Shown: piece after piece, positions 32,305 through 44,405 of the stretch | Numbering within the stretch: position 1 is the stretch's first letter | Layout of the letters: every line of letters begins with the position of its first letter | NCBI GenBank assembly: GCA_032690845.1 | Contig: CM064424.1 | Span: forward strand, 31,916,228 to 31,980,227 | Length of the DNA stretch: 64,000 nucleotides | Direction of reading: 5' to 3' | Source: Eleusine coracana subsp. coracana | Lineage: Eukaryota > Streptophyta > Magnoliopsida > Poales > Poaceae | The notes under the pieces: model-generated | What the model was told of the DNA's origin: nothing | The model's database searches: none | What the model saw: the letters and a program-made list of their open reading frames with translations, nothing else | Made by a program: the position numbers and the translations under genes

Positions 32305-33071
32305 TGATGTAGATATGGCCCGATCTTTCGAGAGGTAAGGGGATAAAATCGAATTTGGGGAACTCGGCGTCGATGACCCGGCTTGAATCAGACAAGATCC
32401 AACCCCGCAACCATTACACCAAGCACAACTTGATTGTTCCTGCAAGCAAAATCGAGAACACAAGCAAGAGAGGATAAACACGTAATCTGAAATTGCAAAT
32501 ATGGATGAAGCGAATCACAAGAAAAGGTTCAAGCTCTGAACACCAAAGGACTAATCGCCACAGTGGTGTAGAACAAGAACAGGGGCCCTGGATTACTGTA
32601 AAAGGACTTGTCGCCACAGTTACAATAATTCGATCAAGTTTCTCTCTGGAAAACTGAACTAAACAAAACCAGAAACTAAAAGACGGCGGCTACTGAGTTT
32701 ATGTAGGAAACAAAGACGTCCTAGGGTTGGGGGCGATCAGGGGGGGGGGGCGCCCACAACATGGGCTTAAGGCCCGACACGATACATGGCCAAGTTGGCC
32801 CAAAATAGGTGGCACAACACCTTGTCATGGTCACATATTATGACTCATGACACTTCTGGAGCTAGGACCAGAACCAAAACGACGGCGTCTTCGTCCTCTT
32901 TCCAAGGCATCAAAGAACGCCTCGTTTGGACGTCGGATGTGGGAGATATCATCAAAACCGTGAAGGGGTGTTAGCTGAATCCGAGACGAACGCGGCGACC
33001 GAGTTGGTGACGACTTGTAACTTGGGGAAGGCCATGATATGCGCGTATCCAACATGGTGATGTCCTCATCA
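32305..33071 (-). repeat. 3' LTR of the small CRM-like element
   Basis: 767 bp. On the element's strand it starts TGATGAGGACATCAC after the purine tract AGAAGGGGAGGA (33072-33083). It matches 35967-36728. It contains a G11 run at 32740-32750 that is only G6 in the other LTR. Confidence 0.93.
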
Positions 33072-33280
33072 TCCTCCCCTTCTTGAATTGGAGTCGCCCT
33101 CGACTCCATATCAGCATCAATCTCCTGCAAAAGGTTAGTACTAGCAGAATGCAAAGTACAAGATACATGACCATCAATAGAAGATATATCATGACAAAGC
33201 ATAGTATAGCAATGTGCATCATGATTATCACAAAGATCAGTAACAGTAGATGTCATAGCAAGAAAAGCACCTCCCTTTAA
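33072..33280 (-). pseudogene. Fused pol remnant: RT N-terminal edge joined to the polyprotein tail
   Basis: After a TAG at 33281 the same frame continues through LKGGAFLAMTSTV to TNLLQE, the segment just upstream of RT in such elements. It then passes directly to ATPIQEGEDDEDI, the tail that normally follows integrase. RT, RNase H and integrase are thus cut out in frame. Confidence 0.65.
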
Positions 33281-35026
33281 CTAAATAGCCTTATGTTTAA
33301 CATCAGAAAGTTGTTTGTTATCATGTTTATTCTCAGTATTTTCAGCAAGCAGTTTAAAATGATTTCTAATATCAGCAGGCAATAACGGACGCAAAGTAAT
33401 ATTCCTGTCCTTATGCACGAATGTATATGTATTTGTTCTACCATAATGGGCAGCATCCGTATCATATTCCCATAGACGGCCTAATAAAAGCGAACATGCT
33501 TGCATAGGTACAACATGAAAATCAGCAAAGTCTTGATAAGAACCTACTGAAAAGTGTATGCGTGCTAATCGAGTTACCTGTGCCGTACCACTATTGTTGA
33601 ACCATTTGATATGGTAGGGCTGATGTAGTGCATGCGTGATCAAGCCAAGTTTGCTTACCAAATCAGAACTTACCAAGTTGTTACAGCTCCCGGTATCAAT
33701 GATGGTGAGAACACGGCGGTCCGCAACAATGAGGTACATGTAGAATAAATTGTTGCGTTGTTGTTCTTCCTCTTGTCCCACCCGAGTGGTCAACACACGC
33801 TGTACAATGAGGCTAGGAAAGCCCGCGGTGGCAGCAATAGAATCAATGGCGGTAGTCTCCTGCTTCTCCATCGAATCTGTAACAAGGCTAGGCATACGAG
33901 CAAATTCATCTTCAACATCACTAGAACTTTCATACCCATCAGCGGTAGCGATGAAAGCACGACTACTAGGGCAATCCTTCATGACATGTCCCATGCCCTT
34001 GCAGCGGTGGCAAATTATGGTGGTGGAGGAGCCACTCCTATTACCGGAAGTAGTAACCTTCTTCTGGTGTTGATGCTGCACACTAGATGATTGCGCTGCA
34101 GAAGTAGGCGCAAGTGGAAAAGTTGTTGCTGATGTCTTAGCAACATGACTCTTCAAGTTCTCTACTCCAGTGCGTTGCTAGAGATATTGCTCAGTGTTGG
34201 ACCTGCAAGATTGTTGTGGAAGGCGATCCTATACTTCTCGTTCAGCCTTAAGAGCAATATGATACAACTGGCAGAACCTATTCCACTCTTTATAGTCAAC
34301 AATATTCTGGATATCACGGTTCAAACCACCAAAAAATCTAGCACTAGTTTCAAGATCATCTTCATGTATATCACAACGTGCTAAATCAATAAGCAATTCC
34401 TGATAATATTCCTCTACTGTTTTACTACCTTGTGTTAAAGATTGTAATTTCAAACGTAAATCACGTTGGTAATAAGGAGGAACAAAACGAGATTTCATGC
34501 GTTGTTTCAAAACAGACCAAGTGGCAGGTATAGCAGCATTAGTATTGCAAAGATCATTCCACCAAAACAGAGCAAAACCTGTAAACTCACTAGTAGCAAG
34601 TCTAACTCTATGCTCAGCAGGAACTAAATGAGAATTAAATTTCTGTTCAACAGCAAGTTCCTAATCAAGGTATGCTTCAGGGTCAGCACTACCGGCAAAA
34701 GGTGGTATGTTAAATTTGGGCTTAACAAAAGTATCAGTATTACCACGATTGTTATTACCTCCCATACCGTGTCGATTACGGTGAAGACGGTCTGCATCAC
34801 GGTCAAAATCATCATCAGCAGCAGCTCGTTGAGGTGGAGGTCGTCGTTCCACATTCTCAATGCGGTGGACAACAGTGTTGATGTGACCCATCAACTCGAC
34901 AAACTTCGTTTCCATGAATGTACGCTGGTCCGCAAGAAGCTTCGTGAGCTCAGCCTTGGAGACGCAATCATTGAAGTCTGTAGGGGACTCCAACTCTCCA
35001 GGTGTCCCTTTCCCTTTCTCTGACAT
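33281..35026 (-). pseudogene. gag-pro: Small CRM-like element gag-protease
   Basis: Start MSEKGKGTPGELES at 35026. Gag blocks: FNIPPFAGSADPEAYLD, LKQRMKSRFVPPYYQRDL and LTQGSKTVEEYYQEL. CCHC knuckle CHRCKGMGHVMKDC (about 34000). Protease active site TIIDTGSCNNLVS (about 33690). One frame throughout, with two stops: TAG after AYLD (TGG in relatives) and TAG after EREV. Ends at a TAG at 33281. Confidence 0.85.
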
Positions 35027-35966
35027 GGTTAAAAGCAAAAGACAAGACTAAACAAAAAGATTAGCCCTATCAACTAGCAGGCAGCAGAGGGTGTAGAAAG
35101 TGGAAAACAATATCAGAAGCAATGTATCATAATCTTGCAAGTGTTCTTACCAAAGCCAAATAGGTCGACACAATCTGTAGTTGAGCTTGGGTGTAACAGT
35201 TGCAAGGAAGAAACCTGTGCTGCAATATGTATAGCTTGGAAGGCTAATATGTATGTCACTGGAGCACAATTCAATAACAGATAGTAGCACTGAATAAATG
35301 TCCAAAGCAGTGTCCTAATTGTTGACAAAAGAATCGTGTTCAAAAACAGTTGTGACAGCAAGAACAATGGCAAAGAATAATAGAAAAGGCAGTAAGGAAC
35401 AAAACAGACTTCACAGACTTAGAATTTTCAGGGCGGGGGGGGGGGGGGGTGCAAATCAAAATCTTGATTTTTTGTATGATTTTTCCACTATTTTTTTGTG
35501 ATAGAGGAACACAAAGGAAGGAACCACAAGAAGTTTCAACTCAAACAGAGGGAAAACAAAGGGTAGGCAAAATCTCAAAGTTTCATCTAAAGCGCTATTT
35601 TTTACTTCACAATTTTTTTTCTATTTTTTTTGAATTTTTTGTTGGTAACAGATTGTGGGTGTGGTGGGTGGGTGACACGATGGTGAATCCAATGGAAAAC
35701 ACGACGGTGATGGTGGTGTGCAGCGGAGATCAAAACACAAACCGAATCGAAACACAAATTCAAACCAGCAACTGAACTCGACTAGGACACAAACTCAACA
35801 CTACGGACTCTGAAATTAAATTATGCAAAGGCTAAATAGTGTCTGGGATGGTGGGGAAATTTTTTCTTTGTAGGCTTTTTCGTGGACAAAAGGTGATGAA
35901 CACAAACGAATCTAAAGGGAAGAACACGATAATACCTCATGGGGGACCTGGAAATCTGATACCACT
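35027..35966 (-). other. 5' leader and primer site of the small CRM-like element
   Basis: The non-coding leader contains GGGC followed by a G15 run (35435-35449). The primer site TGGTATCAG lies at 35956-35964 on the reverse strand, two bases from the 5' LTR. Confidence 0.8.
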
Positions 35967-36728
35967 TGATGTAGATATGGCCCGATCTTCCAAGAGGTAA
36001 GGGGATAAACTTGAATTTGGGAAACTCAGCGTCGATGACCCGGCTTGAATCAGACAAGATCCAACCCCGCAACCGTTACACCAAGCACAACTTGATTGTT
36101 CCTGCAAGCGAAATCGAGAACACAAGCAAGAGAGGATAAACACGCAATCTGAAATTGCAAATATGGATGAAGCGAATCACAAGAAAAGGTTCAAGCTCTG
36201 AACACAAAAGGACTAATCGCCACAGTGGTGTAGAACAAGAACAGGGGCCCTGGATTACTATAAAAGGACTTGTCGTCACAGTTATAATAATTCGATCAAG
36301 TTTCTCTCTAGAAAACTAAACTAAACAAAACCCGAAACTAAAAGACGGCGGCTACTGAGTTTATGTAGGAAACAAAGACATCCTAGGGTTGGGGGCGACC
36401 AGGGGGGCGCCCACAACATGGGCTTAAGGCCCGACACGATACATGGCCAAGTTGGCCCAAAATAGGTGGCACAGCACCTTGTCATGGTCACATATTATGA
36501 CTCATGACACTTCTGGAGCTAGGACCAGAACCAAAATGACGGAGTCGTCGTCCTCTTTCCAACGCATCAAAGAACGCCTCGTTTGGACGTCAGATGTGGG
36601 AGATATCATCAAAACCATGAAGGGGTGTCGGCTGAATCCGAGACGAACGCGGCGACCGAGTTGGTGATGACTTGTAACTTGGGGAAGGCCATGATATGCG
36701 TGTATCCAGCATGGTGATGTCCTCATCA
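35967..36728 (-). repeat. 5' LTR of the small CRM-like element
   Basis: 762 bp, a close match to 32305-33071. Confidence 0.93.
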
Positions 36729-37802
36729 CTAGGTCTCACCATAGACCAAGAGTAACAACCTAGATCACACCCTCAAGGACACCCTAGCCTTAGATGTGCA
36801 AGATCACTCCATGTTACTCTCACTAGCACTCTCAAGATATCCAATATCCTCTCCTAGTGCTCTCCTCTTTTCCTCTTGGACCTTACCAATTATCCTCAGT
36901 TATTCCTCTAGCTAAGAGAGGTCTCCAAGACCCTAGCAACAAAGTTATATAGGCCTCCAACCTCAAACTAGTCGTTGCTCCTCAAAATTGTCTTTCTGGA
37001 CACACTGACCAGACTGTCCGGTCACTGCCTGATCGGACTGTCCGGTCACTCTATAATGGCTCTCTCCAGCCATTGGCTCCTCTGTCCAGGCAATACCCTG
37101 TACTGACCGGACTATCCGGTCACTGGACCAGACTGTCCGGTCCACTTTCTCTCTCCATTCCAGGAAGGCCCACAAACTGTATCCTCTCTGTTGTCCCTGC
37201 ACTCCTACTGACCAGACCGTCCGGTCTGTATGAAGTCTCCTGTAGACAGAGTCCTTGCTCCTCGCGCTAAGTCCTGGAAAACTCCACATAGTGACCGTAC
37301 AGTCCAGTCACCTCTAACCCCTCTGTCCGGTCACTACGTCCAGAAGCTAAAACTTGTTGTCCTTGCTAGACTTGGTTTCCCGGCTTCTCTAAATAGCTCC
37401 TTGGCTTCTCCACTGTCACCTAGTGCCTGTCATTTCATCGAGAAACCTTGCACATCACCGACTAGACATGACCTAAGAGAATGACCTAGACCCCCTTGAT
37501 AGTCCGGTTTTTCCTATGGACTCAAAGCCCTAAGAACTACTCAAGTGTTCCAAACACTTGCACCATAGCTTGTTCTCCGCTTTGATCCATCTCCATCAAC
37601 CCTTGGACTCCATCAAGTTCACAAACCTCCATGCTTGCGGTCATTGTCATCCATTTCTAAGGACGCCGTAGACAATCATCATAAGATAGAAAGGGTTTCC
37701 TACACGAACAACACTCGTGTAGATATTAGTCACATTTCATGTTTGTCATGCATCACCAAAACTCCATACCTTGGGGTGACCTCAATGGCCATGATCCTTA
37801 CA
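36729..37802 (-). repeat. CopA 3' LTR, proximal part with promoter
   Basis: Starts TGTAAGGATC (reverse strand) at 37802 after a purine tract AAAAAGGGGGAGAT. Carries a palindrome array (37007-37332) and a TATA box, CCTATATAA (36945-36953, reverse strand). The array lies 54-380 bp upstream of TATA. Confidence 0.87.
37007..37332 (-). promoter_or_regulatory. GACCGGACTGTCCGGTC palindrome array upstream of the CopA TATA box
   Basis: Seventeen-base units with eight-base inverted arms around one base start at 37007, 37031 (24 apart), 37105, 37126 (21 apart), 37210 and 37293, plus a half unit ending at 37332. Arms vary (GACCAGAC, GATCGGAC) but keep most of the pairing. A CGGACTGTCCGG-type motif is, as I recall, common in Opie/Ji-like Sireviruses of maize. 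Confidence 0.75.
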
Positions 37803-39010
37803 ATCTCCCCCTTTTTAGTGATGGATGACAACCACTACTTATGATGATACAAAAACGGACGAGCAAGAAAGAACCAAAGGAAAAGAAAAGATTGAAGGGC
37901 ATACCTTGGTCCTTACCTTGGAAGTAGTCTCCCCCTTGAGATGTGCTAGGTGTTGAGGGAAGACTACCCAATTATGTAGCACACTAGATATTGAGCTTGA
38001 GCTGAATTTACGCCCGCCTTGGTGTCGTGGTAGTCGATCTTGTTGATGTAGACACGTACCAAGGACGTAGATGCTCATGTCAGTGAAGGTGTTCATTGTC
38101 GCCGTAGACACGCACCGTCGTTGTTATCTTCATGTTCATGTTCATCTTGATGTGATCTTCATGTGCCATTCTTCACGGGTTTGTCTTTTGAATCTTCATG
38201 TTCTCCTCTCCCCCCCCCCCTTTGTGTTATCAACCACCGTCTTCATGTTTCTTCTCCCTCTTTGACCTAGACGACTTGGCTTTTGGATCTTCATGTTTTC
38301 TCTCCCCCTTTGTCACCTATCACCAAAAACCACACAAAAACATAACAAAAAACAAGAGGCATAAGATAATTGGCAAGAGTTAGAATAACTCCCCCTTTCA
38401 TGGTGCTCCTTGTTGGTTGTAGTGATGTTCCATCGTAGCTCCCCCTACACTTATGACTCAACAAAAGATTTTCTCAAATGTGCAAGAGTTAGTCATTAGG
38501 GAGGTGGGAATATATGAGCCACTTGTCTTTGAGCCGCGCGAGTAGATTTAACCTTGGAGCTCGGTCGAACATAACTCAATGGGCATGAAGCACAAATGTC
38601 ACTATTTGATCGTCTAGAGAGTCATGTACTCACATTGTAAATGAGCAACTCCCCCTAGACACATGCTTGGGAGCATGTATGCTATCATAATGCAAGGATG
38701 CAAAAATGCAAAGAGTGCAAATGCAACAAGTATACAATGCATGATGCGATGGTAAACAAAACAGAGAGAACCACTACAAACCAAAGTGTCAACAACGAGT
38801 TGTTCCCTTCTCAAGCTTACTCACAATGGACCATTCTTCAAAGCCTTGGGTACACCATGAACCACCTTCCCAAGCTTAACCCATGTCCATTGCTATCTCA
38901 AGAAGGTTCGAAGTCCACCTACAAAAGAAGAGAAACAAGCACAAACAAAGACACAAACAAGAACAAACAAAGCACTATACATATGTACAAAGGACAAGCT
39001 CAAGGATTAC
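37803..39010 (-). other. CopA purine tract and non-coding 3' region
   Basis: The primary purine tract lies at 37803-37816. Similar AGGGGGAG tracts on the reverse strand recur near 37930, 38208-38222, 38300, 38390, 38438 and 38647. No ORF of note between RNase H and the LTR. Confidence 0.7.
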
Positions 39011-39893
39011 TCATGTGAAGTTGGAGAGGTCGAGAACACTGAGTTCTCCCCTTAGCTTATTGAGGGTCTTCTCATCAAGTGGCTTGGTGAAGATGTCCGC
39101 TAATTGTTTATGAGTTTGCACGCTCACCAACTCGATGTCCTTCTTCTCAACATGGTCTCTTATGAAGTGATGTCTCACTTGAATATGCTTTGCATGACCA
39201 TGATCTCCCGTCTTGAGAGCCATCTTGATTGCCACCTCATTATCACAATATAGTGGCATTTGGGTGTAGTTGAGGCCATAGTCCGAGAGTGTTTGCCTCA
39301 TATAGAGAAGTTGTGCACAACAAGCTCCCACCGCCATATATTCCGCTTTGGCAGTAGATAGAGCCACAGAGTTTTGCTTCTTTGAGCTCCAAGAAACTAG
39401 AGATCTTCCAAGAAATTGACAACCATCCGATGTACTCTTTCTATTCACTTTGCAACTCGCGAAGTCGGAATCCGAATACCCAAGTAACTCAAAGTTTGAT
39501 CCTCTAGGATACCATAAGCCCATGGTAGGTGTGTACTTGAGGTATCTATTCACGGACTTCAAGTGTGACTCCTTTGGATTTGCTTGATAGCGTGCACACA
39601 AGCACACACTAAACATAATGTCCGGTCTTGAAGCGGTGAGATAGAGCAAGGACCCAATGATTGATCTATATAGCTTGGGGTTCATCGGTTTCCCTTTCAC
39701 ATCATAATCCAAGGGTTTGCTTGTAGCCATAGGTGTGTGCAAGGGCTTGCAATTCTCCATGTTGAATGTTTTGAGAAGGTCCTTGGTATATTTTTCTCGA
39801 TAAATGAAGTTTCCCTCTCTCAATTGCTTGACTTGGAATCCAAGGAACATGTGCAACTCTCCAATCATTGACATTTGGAATTCCCTAGCCATC
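39011..39893 (-). pseudogene. pol: CopA RT C-terminus and RNase H
   Basis: From MAREFQMSM (39889), after the CCATC duplication, through MFLGFQVKQ, YRSIIGSLLYLTASRPDI, SDSDFASCKVNRKSTS, ALSTAKAEYMAV and TKPLDEKTLNKLRGEL to a normal C-terminus at 39011. Open throughout. The preceding RT half is at 45329-46412, on the other side of the CRM-like insertion. Confidence 0.9.
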
Positions 39894-40798
39894 TGATGTG
39901 GACAAGGGTTCCCGATCGTCCGAAAGGTTCTGGATACGTTGATTTGGTCGGAGGCGACACACAAATTGATCCGGCTTCAAAACAACACGTTCTAAACCCC
40001 GCAATCACAGCACGACGTCCCCTCTGGTTATCAACCGTCCTAAAATGATTGACCTCACCAAGAAGGCTAATCCCTGCCTGCGAATCAAGAACACAAGCAA
40101 GAACAAAGAAGAATGCAACACAATTGCAGATGTATTATTAATCTCATGAAGTTGGGGTCTCACAAACCGTGATGACGGTGAAACTGTTATGAATAGAATA
40201 ATCTAAGCAAAACCCGAATCCTAATGGTGTGGCGGCAGCTGTATATGAAGACCCTAGGGTCGTGCAAGACCCTCTTGACGCGCCCCTAATTTGGTTCAAC
40301 TAGATACAAATCCCAAAGGCCAAAAACAGGTGACGCAACACCGAAACAGATTCTGGACACTCTTATTTCGACGATTCCCGATGACTCCTGATTAATTTTG
40401 ACATGAGACCGGCGGCATTGGAAAGGTTTTCTTCTTATCTTTCCGTGCATATGTAGAACATTATGCGTCCTGGGCATCCATTTTAGTGCAGACTGGTCCT
40501 GAGCCCCAAAATAGACTCGAAGTCAGTTTTGGTTGGGCCTCCACCTTGGCTTCCACGTCCTTGCTGGTCCTCCACATCTCCAAGTCCTTCTCCCATCATC
40601 TCCTGGTCCTCTCCATGGTTCCTAATTGCAATATAATCATTAGGTAGCAAACCATTCTCAAAAGTGACATATAATGAAGAACGTAGGAACGAGCTCACCT
40701 TTAAATTTAGTCATCGTGTACGAGCTCTAGTCATTGGACCTTGCAAGTCCAGAATTGGAGGAGTGTTGCATGTATCCTTAGGTGTGATGTCCTCATCA
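39894..40798 (-). repeat. 3' LTR of the larger CRM-like element
   Basis: 905 bp, ends TGATGAGGACATCAC and GTCCACATCA on the element's strand, preceded by the purine tract GAGAGGGGGAGGA (40799-40811). Eighteen bases shorter than the other two copies of this LTR. Confidence 0.93.
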
Positions 40799-42008
40799 TC
40801 CTCCCCCTCTCAAAGTGGAGTCGTGCTCGACTCAAGCTCATCCTCTTCTCCCATGTATGGTTTCAAATCTGAAATATTAAAAGTAGGACTAACCCCGAAC
40901 TTGAGAGGCAACTCAAGTTTGTATGCATTATCATTAATCTTCTCAATTATTTTGAAAGGACCATCAGCTCTAGGCATTAATTTAGACTTTCTTAAATCAG
41001 GAAATCTATCCTTTCTCAAGTGTAACCATACTAAATCTCTTACATCAAGTTTTACTTCTTTTCTACCTTTACTACCAGCAATTTTATACTTGTCATTCAT
41101 ATTTTTAATGCTAAGTCTAGTGGTCTCATGCATTTGCAAACTAAATTCAGCACGCTCCTTAGCATCAACTTGAACTCTCTCATGAATAGGTAGAGGAAGT
41201 ATATCAAGTGGAGTACGTGGATCAAAACCATACACTACCTTGAAGGGACTTACCTTAGTAGTAGAATGTGTTGCCCGATTATATGCAAACTCAACATGAG
41301 GCAAACATTCTTCCCATTGCTTCAAATTTTTCTTTAAAATAGCTCTCAACATAGTATCCAAAGTGTGGTTCACCACCTCAGTTTGTTCATCAGTTTGTGG
41401 GTGACAAGTTGTAGAAAACAACAACTTTGTACCCAACTTATTCCATAGCGTACGCCAAAAGTGAATCAAGAATTTTGCATCACGATTTGAAACAATAGTA
41501 GAAGGCATACCATGCAAACGTACAATTTCTTTGAAAAAGAGATCAACAATATAACTAGCATCATCAGTCTTATGACATGGTATAAAGTGTGCCATCTTAG
41601 AAAATCTATCCACAACAACAAAAATACTATCACTCCCCCTCTTAGTCCTAGGCAGTCCTAAAACAAAGTCCATAGAAATATCCGCCCAAGGAATAGAAGG
41701 AACAGGAAGTGGCATGTATAAACCATGTGGATTCAAGCGAGACTTAGTTTTTTGACATGTAATGCAGCGAGCAACAAAGCGCTCAACATCTTTCCTCATC
41801 CTTGGCCAAAAGAAGTGTGTGGCCAAAATATCCTCTGTCTTCTTGGCACCAAAATGACCCATCAATCCACCTCCATGCGCCTCCTGTAACAACAAAAGAC
41901 AAACGGAACCAACTGGAATGCATAGGCGGTTAGCTCTAAACAAGAATCCATCAGTCAACACAAATTTGTTCCATGCACGACCTTCTTTACAATGCAGCAA
42001 TACATATG
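40483..42008 (-). pseudogene. pol: CRM-like integrase with LTR-encoded tail
   Basis: Begins in frame from the damaged gag knuckle (CPSRRTYVLL) and enters the pre-integrase zinc region (H-C-C, HFFWPRMRKDV, CITCQKTKS). The core has SMDFVLGLP and TEVVNHTLD. The central block reads IVSNRDAKF where SDRD is expected, so a catalytic aspartate is Asn. The C-terminal part ends VSPTFNISDLKPYMGEEDE. After one TGA near 40810 the same frame continues through EGEDDEDIT into the LTR, past PMTRAR, to a stop at 40483. Confidence 0.8.
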
Positions 42009-43247
42009 TCCGCCTACTTGGACAATTTTCTGCACATGACCAAGTCCATGGCAGCGGTGGCACTGAATCCCTGTAGTGCGCCCCGTCGAAGCAACAAAGG
42101 AGGTACTACTAGCTAGTACCTGCACAGAAGTTTTACCTGAGCGCATAGAAGGTGCAGGGGCTGATTTTGGGGCTGCAGAAACAACACTGGTTCCTTTGGT
42201 AGCTGCTAGTGGGAGCGGCCGGAAAGATGGCCTGGGCAGCCCCAAAGTCCCCGTCGAGCGTGGGGGGTAGGAGTCCCTCGACTTGCTATACTCCTCAAAA
42301 GCCTAGAAAAGTCCTTGTGATTCTTTCTCTGCAAGCATAGCATACTAGAAACATTGGGTGAGGGTATAATATTCTTTATAATCAAGGATGTCCTGAATTT
42401 CTTTTCTTAAACCAGAATAAAAGGGACAAATCTAATCCTCTACTTTTTCAACTACAGCACAACGAATTAAACCCTTCTGAAGCTCACTAAAGTACTCCTG
42501 AACAGTTTTATCTCCTTGTTCTAAACGCTGCAGTTTATTATGAATCTCTCTATAAAAAGAAGGAGAAACAAAACAATCACGCATTGCTATCTTAAGTTCT
42601 TCCCAAGTAGTAGGCAAATCAGTTTCAGTAGCTAGACCACTCCATCAAACAATTGCAAAGTCCTTAAACTCACTAGTAGCTTGTCTAACTCTATGTTGTT
42701 CAGGAACAAGATGGGCATTAAAATTTTGTTCTACAGTCATCTCCCAATCAAGATAAACATCACCATCATACTGACCTAAAAACGAAGGAATATAAAACTT
42801 AATTTTAGCATACGAGTCATCTGGAGCATAGTTACCGTGTGGACGACGATTGTAGTTATGGAAACCACCCATACCTTGAGTATTACGGTGCAAATGATGT
42901 CGTAATCTTGCGGTCCTTGTCGCTGACCTATCCATGGTGCCATCAGCCTTATACACCGTGCCTTCATCATGGATGTCTTCAACGTCATTGTTATTGGTGT
43001 TCGTATCATTGGTCTTGGGAGCGGTCTCCAATGCGACAACCTGATCGGTTAACTTAGAGACCCGCTTCTCCAACCGCACGATGCTTTCTCCAATGTGAAG
43101 CTTGCTGACCGCATCAGTAACGGCTCTAGTGATCGTCTCTGCCAAATCACTCTGAGTAGCCTGCAAAGCCTTCTGGAGCTGCTCTTGGCTCACGCACTCA
43201 GCAAATTGTGAGGGTGAAGCCATCTCTCCGTCATCACTTCCTGCCAT
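42009..43247 (-). pseudogene. gag: CRM-like gag, fused to integrase after the zinc knuckle
   Basis: Start MAGSDDGEMASPSQF at 43247. A coiled N-terminus (LEKRVSKLTDQVVALE) is followed by KIKFYIPSFLGQYDGDVYLDWEM, WEELKIAMRDCFV and LEQGDKTVQEYFSEL. It ends in the knuckle CHRCHGLGHVQK-. One base is missing right after QK, which removes the last cysteine from this frame. The next frame picks up CPSRR and runs into integrase. Other stops are present near 42640 and 42430. Confidence 0.82.
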
Positions 43248-43271
43248 CACAAACACCAAAACAGGAAACAA

Positions 43272-44405
43272 ACAATGAAGGTTATCCCTACAAAACAGCT
43301 AAGTAGTGGTGCCTCTCAACACAGCAAAAGGAAACTCCTTACAAAGCTCTTACAAAGTTCTAAAAAGCAAAGCAAAGGATACCAAGGAGATGTGTTCCAT
43401 GATTGCAAGGGTCACAAAATAACCTATGTGCTGTCCAGAAGAAATATGTAGAGCTAGGAAAGGCCAAATATATATATGTGAGTGCCACACAAATCAAAAA
43501 TAGATAATAAAGCTGAATAAGTGCCCAAGTAACTTGTCCCTATTGCTGGTCTAAGTATGTCCTAGAACAGTAGTGATAGCAAAGTAGAAACAAGGAGACA
43601 AAGGCACATAGGCGATAACAGGGGGCTAAGTACAAAATAGCCAAATCCAGAAATTTCAGGGGGGGGGCTAGATGTAGCACTAGTAGAAATCCCAAATTTC
43701 TTTTTTTTATTTTATTTTATTTGATATTTTTCTCCAACTCACTAACAATAGGGGAGAATCCACAGAAAACATCAGCTCAAACAGAGCTAGGATGTGGCTT
43801 ACAGAAAATCTTGAAGTTGCAGAAAATGTCTGGTTTGAACTTGAATGAATTTTTTCTTTATCTTCCTGATTTTTTTTTGAATTCTTTGACGAGAACCGAG
43901 CGAAAAGTTATGCCCGTTTTACCGAAGGGGGGTCGGAGTCGGTTTTCCAGAAACCCGAGTCGAGTTTGGGGTCGGGTTTGGAATCGGGTAGGATTTTTTT
44001 GGCGGCGTGGAGGCAGCGGAAAGTGGAATTTATGGGGATTGGTCTGGGGTGTTGACAGTGTGTTTAGGGTGGGATTAGGGTGGGACTAGGCTAGGTGTGT
44101 CGATCAATCAACCCTAGTACAAAAAGCCAACAAAGTAGAGGATGGTGAAGGGGATGGCGGCTAGGGTTGCAAGGGAAACACTACTGACGACAAAAACACA
44201 AACTAAACCAGCGACTAAACAAAAACTAGGGCACAAACTCAACACTACGGACTCTGAAATTGAAATATGCAAAGGCTAAACACGTGGTTATGGGCGGAGG
44301 GGAAATTTTTTGGGGGCTTTTCTGTGGACGATAGGATGAACACAAAACGAAATTAACTAAGGGTAGTGCGAACCTGATGGTGCACCTGAAGCTCTGATTA
44401 CCACT
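43272..44405 (-). other. 5' leader and primer site of the larger CRM-like element
   Basis: Non-coding, with a G7 run near 43660 at the place where the small CRM-like element has its G15 run. The primer site at 44392-44403 is the initiator-methionine type but carries an extra base. Confidence 0.75.

Larger units (their letters stand above)
32305..36728 (-). mobile_element. Small CRM-like gypsy derivative with gag-pro only (4.4 kb)
   Basis: Complete element with two LTRs (767 and 762 bp, ends TGATG/CATCA), a primer site and a purine tract, sitting in the CopA LTR. Flanks share CTAG (32301-32304 and 36729-36732), a four-base duplication rather than the usual five. Coding: gag, protease and a short fused pol remnant. 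RT, RNase H and integrase are missing. CRM affinity is tentative, from LTR ends of the TGATGAGGACATCAC type and coding sequence running up to and into the LTR. Confidence 0.85.
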
